DNA of 23,910 nucleotides from an uncultured Prevotella sp. (GCA_934217675.1 CAKQCV010000042.1:1-23910), one strand, 5' to 3'; positions 1-7,941 are shown, counted from the stretch's first letter. Notes: generated from the sequence alone by a model not told the origin. Numbers and translations: made by a program.

Positions 1-247
1 TTTGTATGCTGTATGCAGCAACTTCTGTCCACCTGTCCGTCATGTCACTTGTTTCTTACTCCATCTCTTACTTCTCCATCATATCCCTCACCCATCCCTC
101 ACCTTCCGGACATGTGGCGTACAGGGAGATTTCGGGACGTCTGGTGAGGGATGAGGGATAAATCAGAAAAACTTTTTATAATGTTCTTAACATTCAAATT
201 CTGGTGCAGATACAATAATTTTCTTTCTGTTGCGTTATACTTTTACT
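1..247. other. Intergenic region upstream of the histidine kinase
   Basis: No supportable gene lies here. The only open frame, starting at 151, is short, has no recognisable motif and overlaps the kinase start. The stretch has a small hairpin at 7-20 (TGCTG, loop TATG, CAGCA) and a larger inverted repeat at 83-159, listed separately. I see no good TAnnTTTG promoter box in front of the kinase, so its promoter is not located. Confidence 0.6.
83..159. repeat. Inverted repeat with tandemly repeated arms
   Basis: The left arm (83-103) is two copies of ATCCCTCACC spaced 11 bp apart. The right arm (143-159) reads GGTGAGGGATGAGGGAT, the reverse complement of the left arm except that three bases (GGT) are missing. 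The arms are separated by 39 bases. As RNA this would form a stem of about 17 pairs with a small bulge. It may be the terminator of a gene to the left of the window or a dispersed intergenic element; no T-run follows the right arm on the plus strand. Confidence 0.6.
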
Positions 248-1411
248 ATGCAATGGACAGACAGAATAAGACAGGTAAAGATATTTCTTGTGCTTGCAGC
301 AGTTATTATTGCTGTTACATCTCTTTTTATCTCTAATCTTTTCGTAAAAGATCTTGCTAAGGAAGAAAAGAATAAGATGGAGGTATGGGCAGAGGCTATG
401 CGCTCTTTCAATATGGCAGATGAAACGACAGACCTTGGTTTAGTGTTGAAGGTTATAAATGAGAATCATACTATTCCTGTGGTTGTGCTTGACTCTAAAC
501 ATAATCCGCAGGTGTGTCGAAATCTTGCGATAGGTAACCTTTCTGAAAGTGACAGTATTCAATACGTGATACAACTTGGGCATAGATTGTATAATGCTGG
601 TCGTTATATACGTATTTCAATGGATGATGTTGATAAGAAGGATTATATAGATGTGTGTTACGACGACTCAACTATACTCAAGCGTTTGGCTTATTATCCG
701 TATGTGCAGCTTGGCGTAGTACTTATTTTCGTTGTTGTGGCAATATTTGCATTGCTTACATCCAAACGTGCTGAGCAGAACAAGGTTTGGGTTGGTTTGT
801 CTAAAGAGACAGCACATCAGCTTGGTACTCCTATTTCAAGCTTAATGGCATGGATTGAGATACTTAAAGAGAATTATCCTAACGATGATTTGATTCCTGA
901 AATGGACAAGGATGTGAAACGCTTGCAACTTATAGCCGATCGCTTCTCTAAGATAGGTTCTTTGCCAGAACCTGTTCCATCGAGTTTGAATGATGTTGTA
1001 GACCATGTTATTAATTATATGGACCGTCGTACTTCTTCGAGGGTTGTTATAACGAAGAAGTTCCCGAAAGATGATATTGTGGTTAGGCTTAATGCTTCGC
1101 TCTTTGAGTGGGTCATTGAGAACCTTTGTAAGAATGCTGTTGATGCGATGGGGGGTGAGGGACATATTACTATAGATGTACAAGATTCATCGGAAAAAGC
1201 TATTATAGAGGTTACTGATGATGGTAAAGGTATAAAGAAAAAAGATATAGGAAATGTTTTTAAGCCAGGGTTCACAACAAAGAAACGTGGTTGGGGACTT
1301 GGTTTATCGCTTGCCAAACGTATTGTTGAAGAGTATCACAAGGGTAAGATTTTTGTTAAGCGCAGTGAGGTCGGAGTTGGTACAACATTCAGAATAGAAA
1401 TAAAGAAATAG
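248..1411 (+). CDS. Membrane sensor histidine kinase
   Basis: This is a two-component sensor kinase that autophosphorylates on a histidine and passes the phosphate to a response regulator. Starting from the ATG at 248 (387 aa), it has an N-terminal membrane segment at about residues 11-33, an extracytoplasmic region of about 115 residues, and a second membrane segment at about 150-171. The H-box is ETAHQLGTPISSL with His190, then N-box ENLCKNAVDAM near 291, G1 DDGKGI near 324 and G2 GWGLGLSLAKRIVEE near 348. The HQLGTP form replaces the commoner HELRTP. A TTG at 230 could add six residues, but ATG 248 directly precedes the basic stretch and membrane helix and is preferred. No HAMP domain is obvious. 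No response regulator is adjacent inside the window; the partner may lie to the left or be unlinked. The signal is unknown. The gene ends at a terminator shared with the convergent mlaF-like gene. Confidence 0.9.
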   Translation: MQWTDRIRQVKIFLVLAAVIIAVTSLFISNLFVKDLAKEEKNKMEVWAEAMRSFNMADETTDLGLVLKVINENHTIPVVVLDSKHNPQVCRNLAIGNLSESDSIQYVIQLGHRLYNAGRYIRISMDDVDKKDYIDVCYDDSTILKRLAYYPYVQLGVVLIFVVVAIFALLTSKRAEQNKVWVGLSKETAHQLGTPISSLMAWIEILKENYPNDDLIPEMDKDVKRLQLIADRFSKIGSLPEPVPSSLNDVVDHVINYMDRRTSSRVVITKKFPKDDIVVRLNASLFEWVIENLCKNAVDAMGGEGHITIDVQDSSEKAIIEVTDDGKGIKKKDIGNVFKPGFTTKKRGWGLGLSLAKRIVEEYHKGKIFVKRSEVGVGTTFRIEIKK

Positions 1412-1447
1412 ATTTTGGTGGATAAATCTGTAATAATTTAAATAAAT

Positions 1448-1489
1448 AAACAGCAAAGTCAAGACCCGTAAGCCTTGATTTTGCTGTTT
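1448..1489. terminator. Bidirectional terminator between kinase and mlaF-like gene
   Basis: A 16-pair stem: AAACAGCAAAGTCAAG at 1448-1463 pairs with CTTGATTTTGCTGTTT at 1474-1489, with one G.U pair and a 10-base loop. The A-rich left flank and T-rich right arm suit termination from both sides, as expected between converging genes. Confidence 0.85.
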
Positions 1490-1494
1490 ATACC

Positions 1495-2280
1495 TCAGTA
1501 TTGTGTGGACTGTTGCTTTATCTTTTCCATTTCGTTCTCTTTCATCTTTTTGAGCAAATCGCTGGCAAATATAAAGTCTGTGAGCTTTTGATTGGTAGAG
1601 CACATGATATCAGCGCTCTTTCCTTGCCATTCCTTTTCACCTTTATATATAAAGATGATATTATCACCAATTCCCATCACAGAGTTCATATCATGGGTGT
1701 TTATTATAGTGGTTATGTTGTACTCTTCTGTTATTCCATGAAGAAGGTCGTCAATTACAAGAGATGTTTTAGGATCAAGCCCGGAGTTTGGTTCATCACA
1801 AAATAGATATTTAGGGTTTAAAGCTATAGCGCGTGCTATAGCTACTCGCTTCTGCATGCCACCTGAAATTTCATCTGGGAACTTCTTTTGAGCATCTATC
1901 AGATTAACTCTGTCGAGACATTCTTCAGCCCTGTGTACCCGTTCCTTATAGTTCATATTTGAGAACATGTCTAATGGGAACATGACATTCTCTAAAACAG
2001 AAAGAGAATCGAACAGAGCTGCACTTTGAAAAATCATTCCCATCTCACGTCGCATCATGACTTTTTCTTTTTTGTTCATTGCTATAAAGTCTCTGCCGTC
2101 ATATAAAACCTTTCCGCTTGTAGGGTCAAGTAAACCCACAAGATTCTTCATCAATACAGTTTTACCGCTTCCACTTTGTCCGATGATCAGATTTGTCTTG
2201 CCACTGTCGAAGATAGCACTGATGTCTTTCAATACATCTTTGTCTTTGAAAGACTTATATAGATGTTGTATCTCAATCAT
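1495..2280 (-). CDS. mlaF: MlaF-like ABC transporter ATP-binding protein
   Basis: Cytoplasmic ATPase of an MlaE-type ABC importer/exporter (Mkl/MlaF family) that drives phospholipid or other hydrophobic substrate movement between the membranes. The 261-aa product has Walker A GQSGSGKT at 34-41, Q-loop Gln85, signature SGGMQ at 139-143, Walker B ending in Asp162-Glu163 and the H-loop His196. The SGGMQ signature (Met in place of the common Gln/Glu) is typical of the MlaF group. The last 25 or so residues are a charged tail beyond the core fold. It follows the MlaE-like permease by 20 bp and is the last gene of its transcription unit. No MCE-domain (MlaD) gene follows; the convergent kinase comes next. 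The family assignment is strong, the substrate is inferred from the family. Confidence 0.92.
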   Translation of the reverse strand: MIEIQHLYKSFKDKDVLKDISAIFDSGKTNLIIGQSGSGKTVLMKNLVGLLDPTSGKVLYDGRDFIAMNKKEKVMMRREMGMIFQSAALFDSLSVLENVMFPLDMFSNMNYKERVHRAEECLDRVNLIDAQKKFPDEISGGMQKRVAIARAIALNPKYLFCDEPNSGLDPKTSLVIDDLLHGITEEYNITTIINTHDMNSVMGIGDNIIFIYKGEKEWQGKSADIMCSTNQKLTDFIFASDLLKKMKENEMEKIKQQSTQY

Positions 2281-2300
2281 AATTTAATCTGTTTTTGTTC

Positions 2301-3047
2301 TTAACTAAGTAATTGAGTGAGGAATACATCTGAGCACAGTATCAGCACACTGCTTGTGACAACAGCATTTGTACTTGCTTTTCCTACTTCTACAGATCCT
2401 CCGTCAACAGTATATCCATAGTAGGAAGACACGCTTGATATAATATATGCAAAGAAGAGACTTTTTATTATACTCATCCATACGAACCATGGATTAAAAC
2501 TGTGTTGCAGTCCTGCTGTAAGATCGTCAGGGCTTAACACTTGACCAATGTATGCTGTAGCATATGCGCCAATGATTCCTGTTGCTGAAGAAAAGATTAC
2601 AAGGAACGGCATTATTGTTATCAATCCAAGCATTTTTGGCAGTATAAGGTAACTTGCAGAATTTACACCCATGATGTCAAGGGCATCAATCTGTTGAGTT
2701 ACTCTCATGGTGCCTATTTCTGAAGCTATATTTGATCCTACCTTTCCTGCAAGTATAAGACACATGATGGATGATGAAAACTCTAATAGAAGAATTTCCC
2801 TTGTTGTGTATCCTGAAACCCATCTTGGCATCCATGGACTTTGGATGTTTAATTTCATTTGGATACATATCACAGCTCCAATGAAAAATGAAATGAGTAG
2901 AACTATACCTATAGAATTAACGCCAAGTCCTGACATTTCTTTTATATACTGCTTCATGAACATGCGCATTCGTTCTGGTTTGGAGAATGAGCGCCCCATG
3001 AGTATTAGGTATTTTCCAAAACTTGTTAGATATTTATGTAGTAGCAT
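2301..3047 (-). CDS. mlaE: MlaE-like ABC transporter permease
   Basis: Inner-membrane permease of the MlaE/YrbE family, partner of the ATPase immediately downstream. The 248-aa length fits the family. It begins with an amphipathic stretch, then has about five hydrophobic segments: near 42-65, 85-107, 130-155, 160-185 and 220-245. The conserved MlaE core is visible in the segment LAGKVGSNIASEIGTMRV followed by TQQIDALDIMGVN. In characterised systems two MlaE copies, two MlaF and an MCE hexamer form a lipid transporter across the periplasm. Here the permease lies 12 bp after the small lipoprotein gene and 20 bp before mlaF, so the three are very likely co-transcribed. The MCE component must be encoded elsewhere if the system is complete. 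Confidence 0.92.
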   Translation of the reverse strand: MLLHKYLTSFGKYLILMGRSFSKPERMRMFMKQYIKEMSGLGVNSIGIVLLISFFIGAVICIQMKLNIQSPWMPRWVSGYTTREILLLEFSSSIMCLILAGKVGSNIASEIGTMRVTQQIDALDIMGVNSASYLILPKMLGLITIMPFLVIFSSATGIIGAYATAYIGQVLSPDDLTAGLQHSFNPWFVWMSIIKSLFFAYIISSVSSYYGYTVDGGSVEVGKASTNAVVTSSVLILCSDVFLTQLLS

Positions 3048-3059
3048 TTTTTATTGTTT

Positions 3060-3461
3060 TTATCTCATTAGCCATTTATTGGATCTCTTTACCATTGGTA
3101 CGATGATTTCTTCTTTTGTACTGTCATTAAACGAAAATAGCAAATATGCTTCTGCTGTGTTGTGCAAGCTGTCGTTTTTGCAACTTAATACTTTTATGTC
3201 TTTTATTCCTTTATGAGTTTTGTTTAGGTCATCAAGATACATTTTTGTATTAGCGACAAGTTGCTCTCTATAACTGTCGGGAATCTTCTCCGGTCTGTAT
3301 GACATGCTTGTGAAATATTCATAGCCACCATTTCTGAGACTGTCGTAATATGCTTTTGCTGCTTTTGCTGCTGCATCATCGGCTTTTGTCTTTGATGAGC
3401 ATGATGAAATTGTAATTATTGAGCAGGCAAGCACTATAGTTATGTTTTGTATTCCGCTCAT
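3060..3461 (-). CDS. Small putative lipoprotein upstream of mlaE
   Basis: A 133-aa protein with a lipoprotein signal: MSGIQNITIVLACSIITISS followed by Cys21. The mature part starts with an Ala/Lys/Asp-rich linker, then a compact alpha/beta region of about 100 residues rich in Tyr, Asp and Ser. It resembles the DUF4878/NTF2-like lipoproteins common in Bacteroidales, but I place it only tentatively. The open frame reaches back to an ATG at 3503, but that start sits inside the der terminator hairpin and would put 14 non-signal residues in front of the signal peptide, so 3461 is chosen. There is no acidic S(D/E)-rich surface-export motif after the Cys, so a periplasm-facing location is more likely. 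Tight spacing to mlaE (12 bp) suggests a role linked to the envelope transporter, which is inference only. Confidence 0.75.
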   Translation of the reverse strand: MSGIQNITIVLACSIITISSCSSKTKADDAAAKAAKAYYDSLRNGGYEYFTSMSYRPEKIPDSYREQLVANTKMYLDDLNKTHKGIKDIKVLSCKNDSLHNTAEAYLLFSFNDSTKEEIIVPMVKRSNKWLMR

Positions 3462-3486
3462 TTTCTTTATATAACAATTTATGAAA

Positions 3487-3515
3487 AATAAGGGCGTAAC
3501 CAATACGCCCTTATT
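3487..3515 (-). terminator. Rho-independent terminator after der
   Basis: A perfect 12-bp inverted repeat, AATAAGGGCGTA at 3487-3498 and TACGCCCTTATT at 3504-3515, with a 5-base loop. Read on the minus strand the stem is followed by TTTTTC, 14 bp after the der stop codon. It implies that the lipoprotein-mlaE-mlaF genes depend on read-through or their own promoter. Confidence 0.85.
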
Positions 3516-3528
3516 ACGACTATATATA

Positions 3529-4842
3529 TTATTTCTGTCTGATAAAGATATTTATAGGTGAACCTGTAAGAGTCCAGTTTGCTCTTATCTTATTCTCAAG
3601 GAATCTCCTATATGGTTCTTTGATATACTGCGGAAGGTTGGCATAGAAAACAAATGATGGTATCTGTGTGTTTGGCAACTGTGTGCAGTATTTTATCTTT
3701 ATGTATTTTCCCTTTATTGATGGTGGTGGATATGCTTCAATTAAAGGAAGCATTGTTTCGTTAAGTTTCGAAGTTCCTATTCTTATTTTTCTGTTAAGAT
3801 AAACATTCTTTGCTGTTTCAAGAACTTTAAATATTCGTTGCTTGGTAAGAGCAGAGGCAAATACTATAGGGAAGTCTGTGAATGGAGCCATTCTGTTGCG
3901 GATTGCTGCTTCAAAGGTGTCCATTACTTTTTGGTCTTTGTTTTCAACCAAATCCCATTTGTTCACGACAACAACAAGTGATTTGTTATTCTTCTGTATG
4001 ATTTGGAATATATTCATGTCTTGTGCTTCAATACCTCTTGTTGCATCAATCATCAGAATACATACATCGGAATTTTCAATTGCACGTATTGAGCGCATCA
4101 CAGAATAGAATTCCAAGTCTTCCGTTACTTTATTCTTGCGACGTATTCCTGCTGTATCAACTAAATAGAAGTCAAAGCCGAACTTGTCGTATCTTGTATA
4201 GATACTGTCGCGTGTCGTTCCTGCTATTTCTGTAACAATGTTTCTGTCTTCGCCGATAAAAGCATTTATAATACTGCTCTTTCCAGCATTAGGGCGTCCG
4301 ACAACAGCAAATCGCGGTATACCGTCTTCAAGAAGTTCTCCTGTATTTTCGCCAAGTTCTTTTACGACGTCATCAAGAAGATCACCTGTTCCACTACCTG
4401 TTGCTGAACTTATGCATATTGGATCACCAAGTCCTAATTTGTAAAATTCTGCAGCATTATATATCAATTCATTATTGTCGGTTTTGTTTGCAACAAGAAT
4501 TACAGGCAGTTTGGTGCGCCTAAGAATTGATGCAACATCCATGTCCCAATCGGTCACACCTGTAGTTATGTCTACAAGAAATAGTATCAAGTCTGCTTCT
4601 TCTGTTGCAATTAATACTTGCTTACGGATTTCTTCCTCGAAGATATCGTCAGATTTTACAACCCATCCGCCAGTGTCAACAACGGAGAAATCTTTTCCGT
4701 TCCAGTCGCATTTACCGTATTGGCGATCACGAGTCGTTCCTGCCTCATCGCTCACGATTGCCTGACGGGTTTTGGTGAGACGATTGAATAGTGTCGACTT
4801 TCCTACGTTTGGTCGTCCTACAATTGCTACTAAGTTTGCCAT
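3529..4842 (-). CDS. der: Ribosome biogenesis GTPase Der (EngA)
   Basis: Double-GTPase that binds the 50S subunit and is needed for its late assembly. The 437-aa product has the standard layout: first G domain with GRPNVGKS at 9-16, [13 protein letters not shown] and NKTD; second G domain with GRPNAGKS at about 181, [14 protein letters not shown] and NKWD; then the C-terminal KH-like domain. All G motifs are intact in both domains. The start ATG at 4842 leads directly into the first beta strand. It lies 55 bp after era, so both assembly GTPases probably share the promoter in front of era, and its transcript should end at the hairpin at 3487-3515. Confidence 0.97.
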   Translation of the reverse strand: MANLVAIVGRPNVGKSTLFNRLTKTRQAIVSDEAGTTRDRQYGKCDWNGKDFSVVDTGGWVVKSDDIFEEEIRKQVLIATEEADLILFLVDITTGVTDWDMDVASILRRTKLPVILVANKTDNNELIYNAAEFYKLGLGDPICISSATGSGTGDLLDDVVKELGENTGELLEDGIPRFAVVGRPNAGKSSIINAFIGEDRNIVTEIAGTTRDSIYTRYDKFGFDFYLVDTAGIRRKNKVTEDLEFYSVMRSIRAIENSDVCILMIDATRGIEAQDMNIFQIIQKNNKSLVVVVNKWDLVENKDQKVMDTFEAAIRNRMAPFTDFPIVFASALTKQRIFKVLETAKNVYLNRKIRIGTSKLNETMLPLIEAYPPPSIKGKYIKIKYCTQLPNTQIPSFVFYANLPQYIKEPYRRFLENKIRANWTLTGSPINIFIRQK

Positions 4843-4897
4843 ATATTGTTGTTTTGCTTTATTTTATAATTTGTGTATCTTGTATAGAGAAACATGT

Positions 4898-5779
4898 TTA
4901 TTCTGGATTATATCCAAAGTTGTCAAGTTCTCTTTTAGAACTTCGCCAATCTTTGTCTACTTTTACAAAGAGCTCAAGATAGATTTTCTTTCCGAAGAAT
5001 TTTTCAAGTGACTTACGTGCTTCTGTTCCCAATTTTTTCAAGGCTACTCCCTGATGCCCGATTATTATGCCTTTTTGGGAATCTCTTTCAACGTATACAA
5101 CTGCATGTATATGTATATGCTTTTCGTCTTCTTTGAACGACTGCACAGCTACTTCAACTGAGTATGGTATTTCTTTGTCGTAGTAAAGCAAAATTTTTTC
5201 TCTAATTATTTCGCTAACGAAAAAGCGTGCTGGTTTGTCTGTGAGCTGTTCTTTGTCGAAGAACGGAGGTGAATCGGGTAAGAGTCCTTTTATGCGTTTC
5301 AGTAGTATATCAACTCCGAACTTGTTTTTCGCAGACAGGGGAAGTATTTCTGCATTAGGTAGAAGCGAGTGCCATTTAGTTACTAACGCGCCTAATGACT
5401 TTTGGTCGCTTTGGTCAATTTTGTTGATCAGCAGAATGACAGGAATTGTCATTTTCTGGACTTTCTCAAGAAAGTCTATGTTTTTCTCTGGATTCTCCAC
5501 GACATCTGTCACATAGAGTAATACGTCTGCATCAGTCAATGCAGACTCGGAGAAAGCAAGCATAGATTCCTGTAATTTGTAATTTGGCTTGAGAACTCCT
5601 GGTGTATCAGAAAATACAATCTGTGCATCGTCAGTATTGACAATACCCATTATTCGGTGTCTTGTTGTTTGAGCCTTAAATGTTGCAATACTTATGCGTT
5701 CGCCAACAAGTTGGTTCATTAAAGTGGATTTACCCACATTGGGGTTTCCAACGATATTTACGAATCCTGCTTTATGCAT
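4898..5779 (-). CDS. era: GTPase Era
   Basis: GTPase that binds the 3' end of 16S rRNA through a KH domain and couples 30S maturation to growth. The 293-aa product has G1 GNPNVGKS at 11-18, the switch region TTRHRI, G3 DTPG, G4 NKID, and a C-terminal KH domain with IIGHQGVALKKLG, where the usual GxxG loop is GHQG. Length and motif order are normal for the family. It is the first gene after a strong terminator and has its own Bacteroidetes-type promoter at about 5864-5894, so it heads an era-der unit separate from yceD-rpmF-fabH. Confidence 0.97.
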   Translation of the reverse strand: MHKAGFVNIVGNPNVGKSTLMNQLVGERISIATFKAQTTRHRIMGIVNTDDAQIVFSDTPGVLKPNYKLQESMLAFSESALTDADVLLYVTDVVENPEKNIDFLEKVQKMTIPVILLINKIDQSDQKSLGALVTKWHSLLPNAEILPLSAKNKFGVDILLKRIKGLLPDSPPFFDKEQLTDKPARFFVSEIIREKILLYYDKEIPYSVEVAVQSFKEDEKHIHIHAVVYVERDSQKGIIIGHQGVALKKLGTEARKSLEKFFGKKIYLELFVKVDKDWRSSKRELDNFGYNPE

Positions 5780-5863
5780 TTGCTGCTTTTTTATTGATGA
5801 AGATTATTTCCGCATTAGCATGAACACATGCTTCAACGTGTTTTTATTATAATTATTATTATG

Positions 5864-5894
5864 CAAATATACGGAAAAAATATTGTATTGCAAA
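5864..5894 (-). promoter_or_regulatory. Bacteroidetes-type promoter for era-der
   Basis: On the minus strand TTTG (plus 5891-5894) and TATATTTG (plus 5864-5871) are separated by 19 bases. This matches the TTTG / TAnnTTTG pattern described for the primary sigma factor of Bacteroides at -33 and -7. The predicted start is near 5857, giving a leader of roughly 78 bases before era. Confidence 0.7.
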
Positions 5895-5936
5895 CTTTTA
5901 TTCTAGCAAAGCGTCTTTTAGTAAATCATTTAAGAA

Positions 5937-5983
5937 ATAAAAGCGCATCTGTATGATACTTATCATTTCAGATGCGCTTTTAT
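5937..5983 (-). terminator. Terminator after fabH
   Basis: Long hairpin: ATAAAAGCGCATCTG at 5937-5951 pairs perfectly with CAGATGCGCTTTTAT at 5969-5983, and an inner ATGATA/TATCAT pair extends it. On the minus strand the stem ends in a U-rich arm 21 bp beyond the fabH stop. It separates fabH from era. Confidence 0.88.
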
Positions 5984-6004
5984 CTTCATTGTATGAATAG
6001 CATT

Positions 6005-7021
6005 TTATTTTGCTTGCTCAACTTTATCTCCGTCGTAAGCCCATTTGTAATAAGAAGCTCCATGAACAAATCCTGCTCCAAATGCTGTAAATATAAGATT
6101 GTCACCTTTCTTCAGGTTCTTCTCATATTCCCATAGAGCTAATGGAATTGTTGCTGCAGAGGTATTTCCGAAGTGCTCAATATTGACCATTACCTGTTCC
6201 ATAGGTAAATCAAGGCGTTTTGCAACAGCCTCAATGATGCGGATATTTGCCTGATGTGGAACAACATAGCGTATATTGTCCTTATTCAAGTTATTTCGTT
6301 CTGCTATGAGTGCACAGTCGTTGCTCATGCTTGTTACAGCATAACGGAATACTGTGCGTCCTTCTTGATAAAGATAATGTAGACGGTGGTCCACAGTGAA
6401 ATGTGAAGGAGGACATACAGAACCACCTGCTTTCATATGCAAGAAAGGCAGTCCGTGACCATCTGTACGGAAATAAGAATCTTTCAGACCAAGGTCTTCT
6501 GTTGTTCCTTCAACAAGGACTGCAGCTGCTCCGTCTCCGAAAAGGGCACATGTACTACGGTCTGTATAATCAACAACAGATGACATCTTATCAGCGCCGA
6601 TAACAATTATTTTTTTGTATCGTCCGCTTTGGATCATAGATGCGGCTGTGTCAAGAGTATATAGAAATCCGCAGCAAGCTGACCACATATCAAAAGCAAA
6701 TGCGTTTTTCAGTCCAAGCTTGCCAAGTACGATAGATGCTGTTGACGGGAATTTATAGTCTGCAGTACTTGTTGCAACAATCAATGCGTCAATAGAATCT
6801 GGATCTACTCCTGTTTTCTTTAGAAGTTGTACAGCCGCTTTGCGTGCCATATAAGAAGTGCCGAGTCCTTCTTCTGTCAGGATTCGGCGCTCTTTAATTC
6901 CAACACGCGACATAATCCACTCGTCATTGGTGTCTACCATTCTTGACAGTTCTGCATTGTTTAGAACATAGTCAGGAACGTATCCTCCAATACCTGTGAT
7001 TATTGCGTTAATTTTCTCCAT
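6005..7021 (-). CDS. fabH: 3-oxoacyl-ACP synthase III (FabH)
   Basis: Condenses an acyl-CoA primer with malonyl-ACP to start fatty-acid synthesis in the cytoplasm. The 338-aa product shows the thiolase-fold Cys-His-Asn triad: Cys116 in SACCGF, His256 in VPHQANIRI and Asn286 in HFGNTSAA. FGDGAAAVLVEG near 161-172 is the typical core. The N-terminal signature TNDEWIMSRVGIKERR is standard for FabH. Length is slightly above the E. coli enzyme. It lies 8 bp after rpmF. Bacteroidetes make branched fatty acids, so a branched acyl-CoA primer is plausible, but this cannot be read from the sequence. Some Bacteroidales carry a second FabH; none is visible here. Confidence 0.97.
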   Translation of the reverse strand: MEKINAIITGIGGYVPDYVLNNAELSRMVDTNDEWIMSRVGIKERRILTEEGLGTSYMARKAAVQLLKKTGVDPDSIDALIVATSTADYKFPSTASIVLGKLGLKNAFAFDMWSACCGFLYTLDTAASMIQSGRYKKIIVIGADKMSSVVDYTDRSTCALFGDGAAAVLVEGTTEDLGLKDSYFRTDGHGLPFLHMKAGGSVCPPSHFTVDHRLHYLYQEGRTVFRYAVTSMSNDCALIAERNNLNKDNIRYVVPHQANIRIIEAVAKRLDLPMEQVMVNIEHFGNTSAATIPLALWEYEKNLKKGDNLIFTAFGAGFVHGASYYKWAYDGDKVEQAK

Positions 7022-7029
7022 GATATGAT

Positions 7030-7215
7030 TTATTCAGCAGTCTCCTTAACGATAGCAACTTTGCCTCTATAGTAACCGCATGTTGGGCATACTGTGTGAT
7101 AAACATAGTATGCACCGCAGTTTGGACATACTGCTAATGTTGGAGCTACAGCTTTATCATGAGTTCTTCTTTTAAGTGTACGAGTCTTTGACTGTCTTCT
7201 TTTAGGATGTGCCAT
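7030..7215 (-). CDS. rpmF: 50S ribosomal protein L32
   Basis: A 61-aa ribosomal protein with the family start MAHPKRRQSKTRT, a basic N-terminal half and an intact zinc ribbon: Cys30-x2-Cys33 and Cys43-x2-Cys46. This is the zinc-binding form; a cysteine-less paralogue used under zinc limitation is not seen in the window. It lies 6 bp after yceD and 8 bp before fabH, the order common in many bacteria. The plsX gene that usually sits between rpmF and fabH in Proteobacteria is absent. Confidence 0.97.
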   Translation of the reverse strand: MAHPKRRQSKTRTLKRRTHDKAVAPTLAVCPNCGAYYVYHTVCPTCGYYRGKVAIVKETAE

Positions 7216-7221
7216 TTTTCT

Positions 7222-7758
7222 TTAATCTTTAATTATTGATTTTAATTTTTCTAATTCACTCCATCTTGGATCCACTGCTGTCTCTTTTTCCTCATCACTA
7301 CTTCGGGTAGCTGAGTGCTCTTCAAGAGCTTTAATCATCGCAGGATCGCATTTTCCAGGTGCATGCTCGTGCTTAATGGGGATGCTGAGAGCTATGGATT
7401 CATATACGAACCATGTTGTGTCAAGGATTGCGTCATCTTTGTTCACAGTCACAAGTTCGTCGTCTTCTGAGTATTCTTCACCAAGTTTAGCCAGCAATCT
7501 GTTTTCTGTTTCTATTGGCTGGTCCATGTCGTCAAGACAGAGGTCGCAAGGTACTGTTACTGTGCCTTTTGCATGGAAGTTTATTTCATAAAGTCCTGAA
7601 ACTGACTTATGCGCCGAAATTGAGAGCTGCACATTGCCACCCTTCACTTCGTCGCTTTCTGCCGACTTGAAAAACTTGTCGTCAAGTTGGCATGTGATGC
7701 TTATAACATCTGTGTCCAGACTCTTCAGGTCTATCTTTAAAGACTCTAAACTTTTCAT
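7222..7758 (-). CDS. yceD: YceD/DUF177 family protein
   Basis: A 178-aa member of the DUF177 (YceD) family, found upstream of rpmF across bacteria and linked to 23S rRNA or L32 homeostasis. A visible family mark is the CDLC segment followed by LDDMDQPI near residue 93, with an acidic middle (EEYSEDDELV) and a charged C-terminus. The biochemical role is not firmly established. It is the first gene of the yceD-rpmF-fabH unit, with a -7-like box about 60 bp upstream. The ATG at 7758 is the only sensible start. Confidence 0.9.
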   Translation of the reverse strand: MKSLESLKIDLKSLDTDVISITCQLDDKFFKSAESDEVKGGNVQLSISAHKSVSGLYEINFHAKGTVTVPCDLCLDDMDQPIETENRLLAKLGEEYSEDDELVTVNKDDAILDTTWFVYESIALSIPIKHEHAPGKCDPAMIKALEEHSATRSSDEEKETAVDPRWSELEKLKSIIKD

Positions 7759-7816
7759 CTTATAATATATAATAAGGTGTAACCGTCTGCGGCTTTCCTT
7801 TTTACAATTCGGATTG

Positions 7817-7849
7817 CAAAGTTACAAATATTTTTCAATATCTGCCAAT
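7817..7849 (-). promoter_or_regulatory. Candidate promoter for yceD-rpmF-fabH
   Basis: On the minus strand TAACTTTG (plus 7817-7824) fits TAnnTTTG. TTGG or ATTG (plus 7845-7849) lies 20-21 bases upstream in the -33 position. The element sits between the asnS terminator and the yceD start, which is where a promoter is needed. Confidence 0.6.
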
Positions 7850-7876
7850 AAATGCATGAAAAAGTGTTGTAAAAGA

Positions 7877-7917
7877 AAAAGATTATACCGAATTTGCTTT
7901 ATCCGGTATAATCTTTT
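7877..7917 (-). terminator. Terminator after asnS
   Basis: AAAAGATTATACCG at 7877-7890 pairs perfectly with CGGTATAATCTTTT at 7904-7917 around a 13-base loop. On the minus strand the stem is followed by further T-rich sequence, 24 bp after the asnS stop. Confidence 0.85.
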
Positions 7918-7941
7918 GTCGTATTGTATATAAATTTTAGT

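Noticed and set aside
151..336. 61-residue plus-strand open frame at the left end
   Set aside because: It overlaps the kinase start in another frame, has a skewed Cys/Tyr/Phe-rich composition and no motif.
3060..3503. Longer lipoprotein start at 3503
   Set aside because: That ATG lies in the der terminator and would bury the lipoprotein signal 14 residues inside; the start at 3461 is better.
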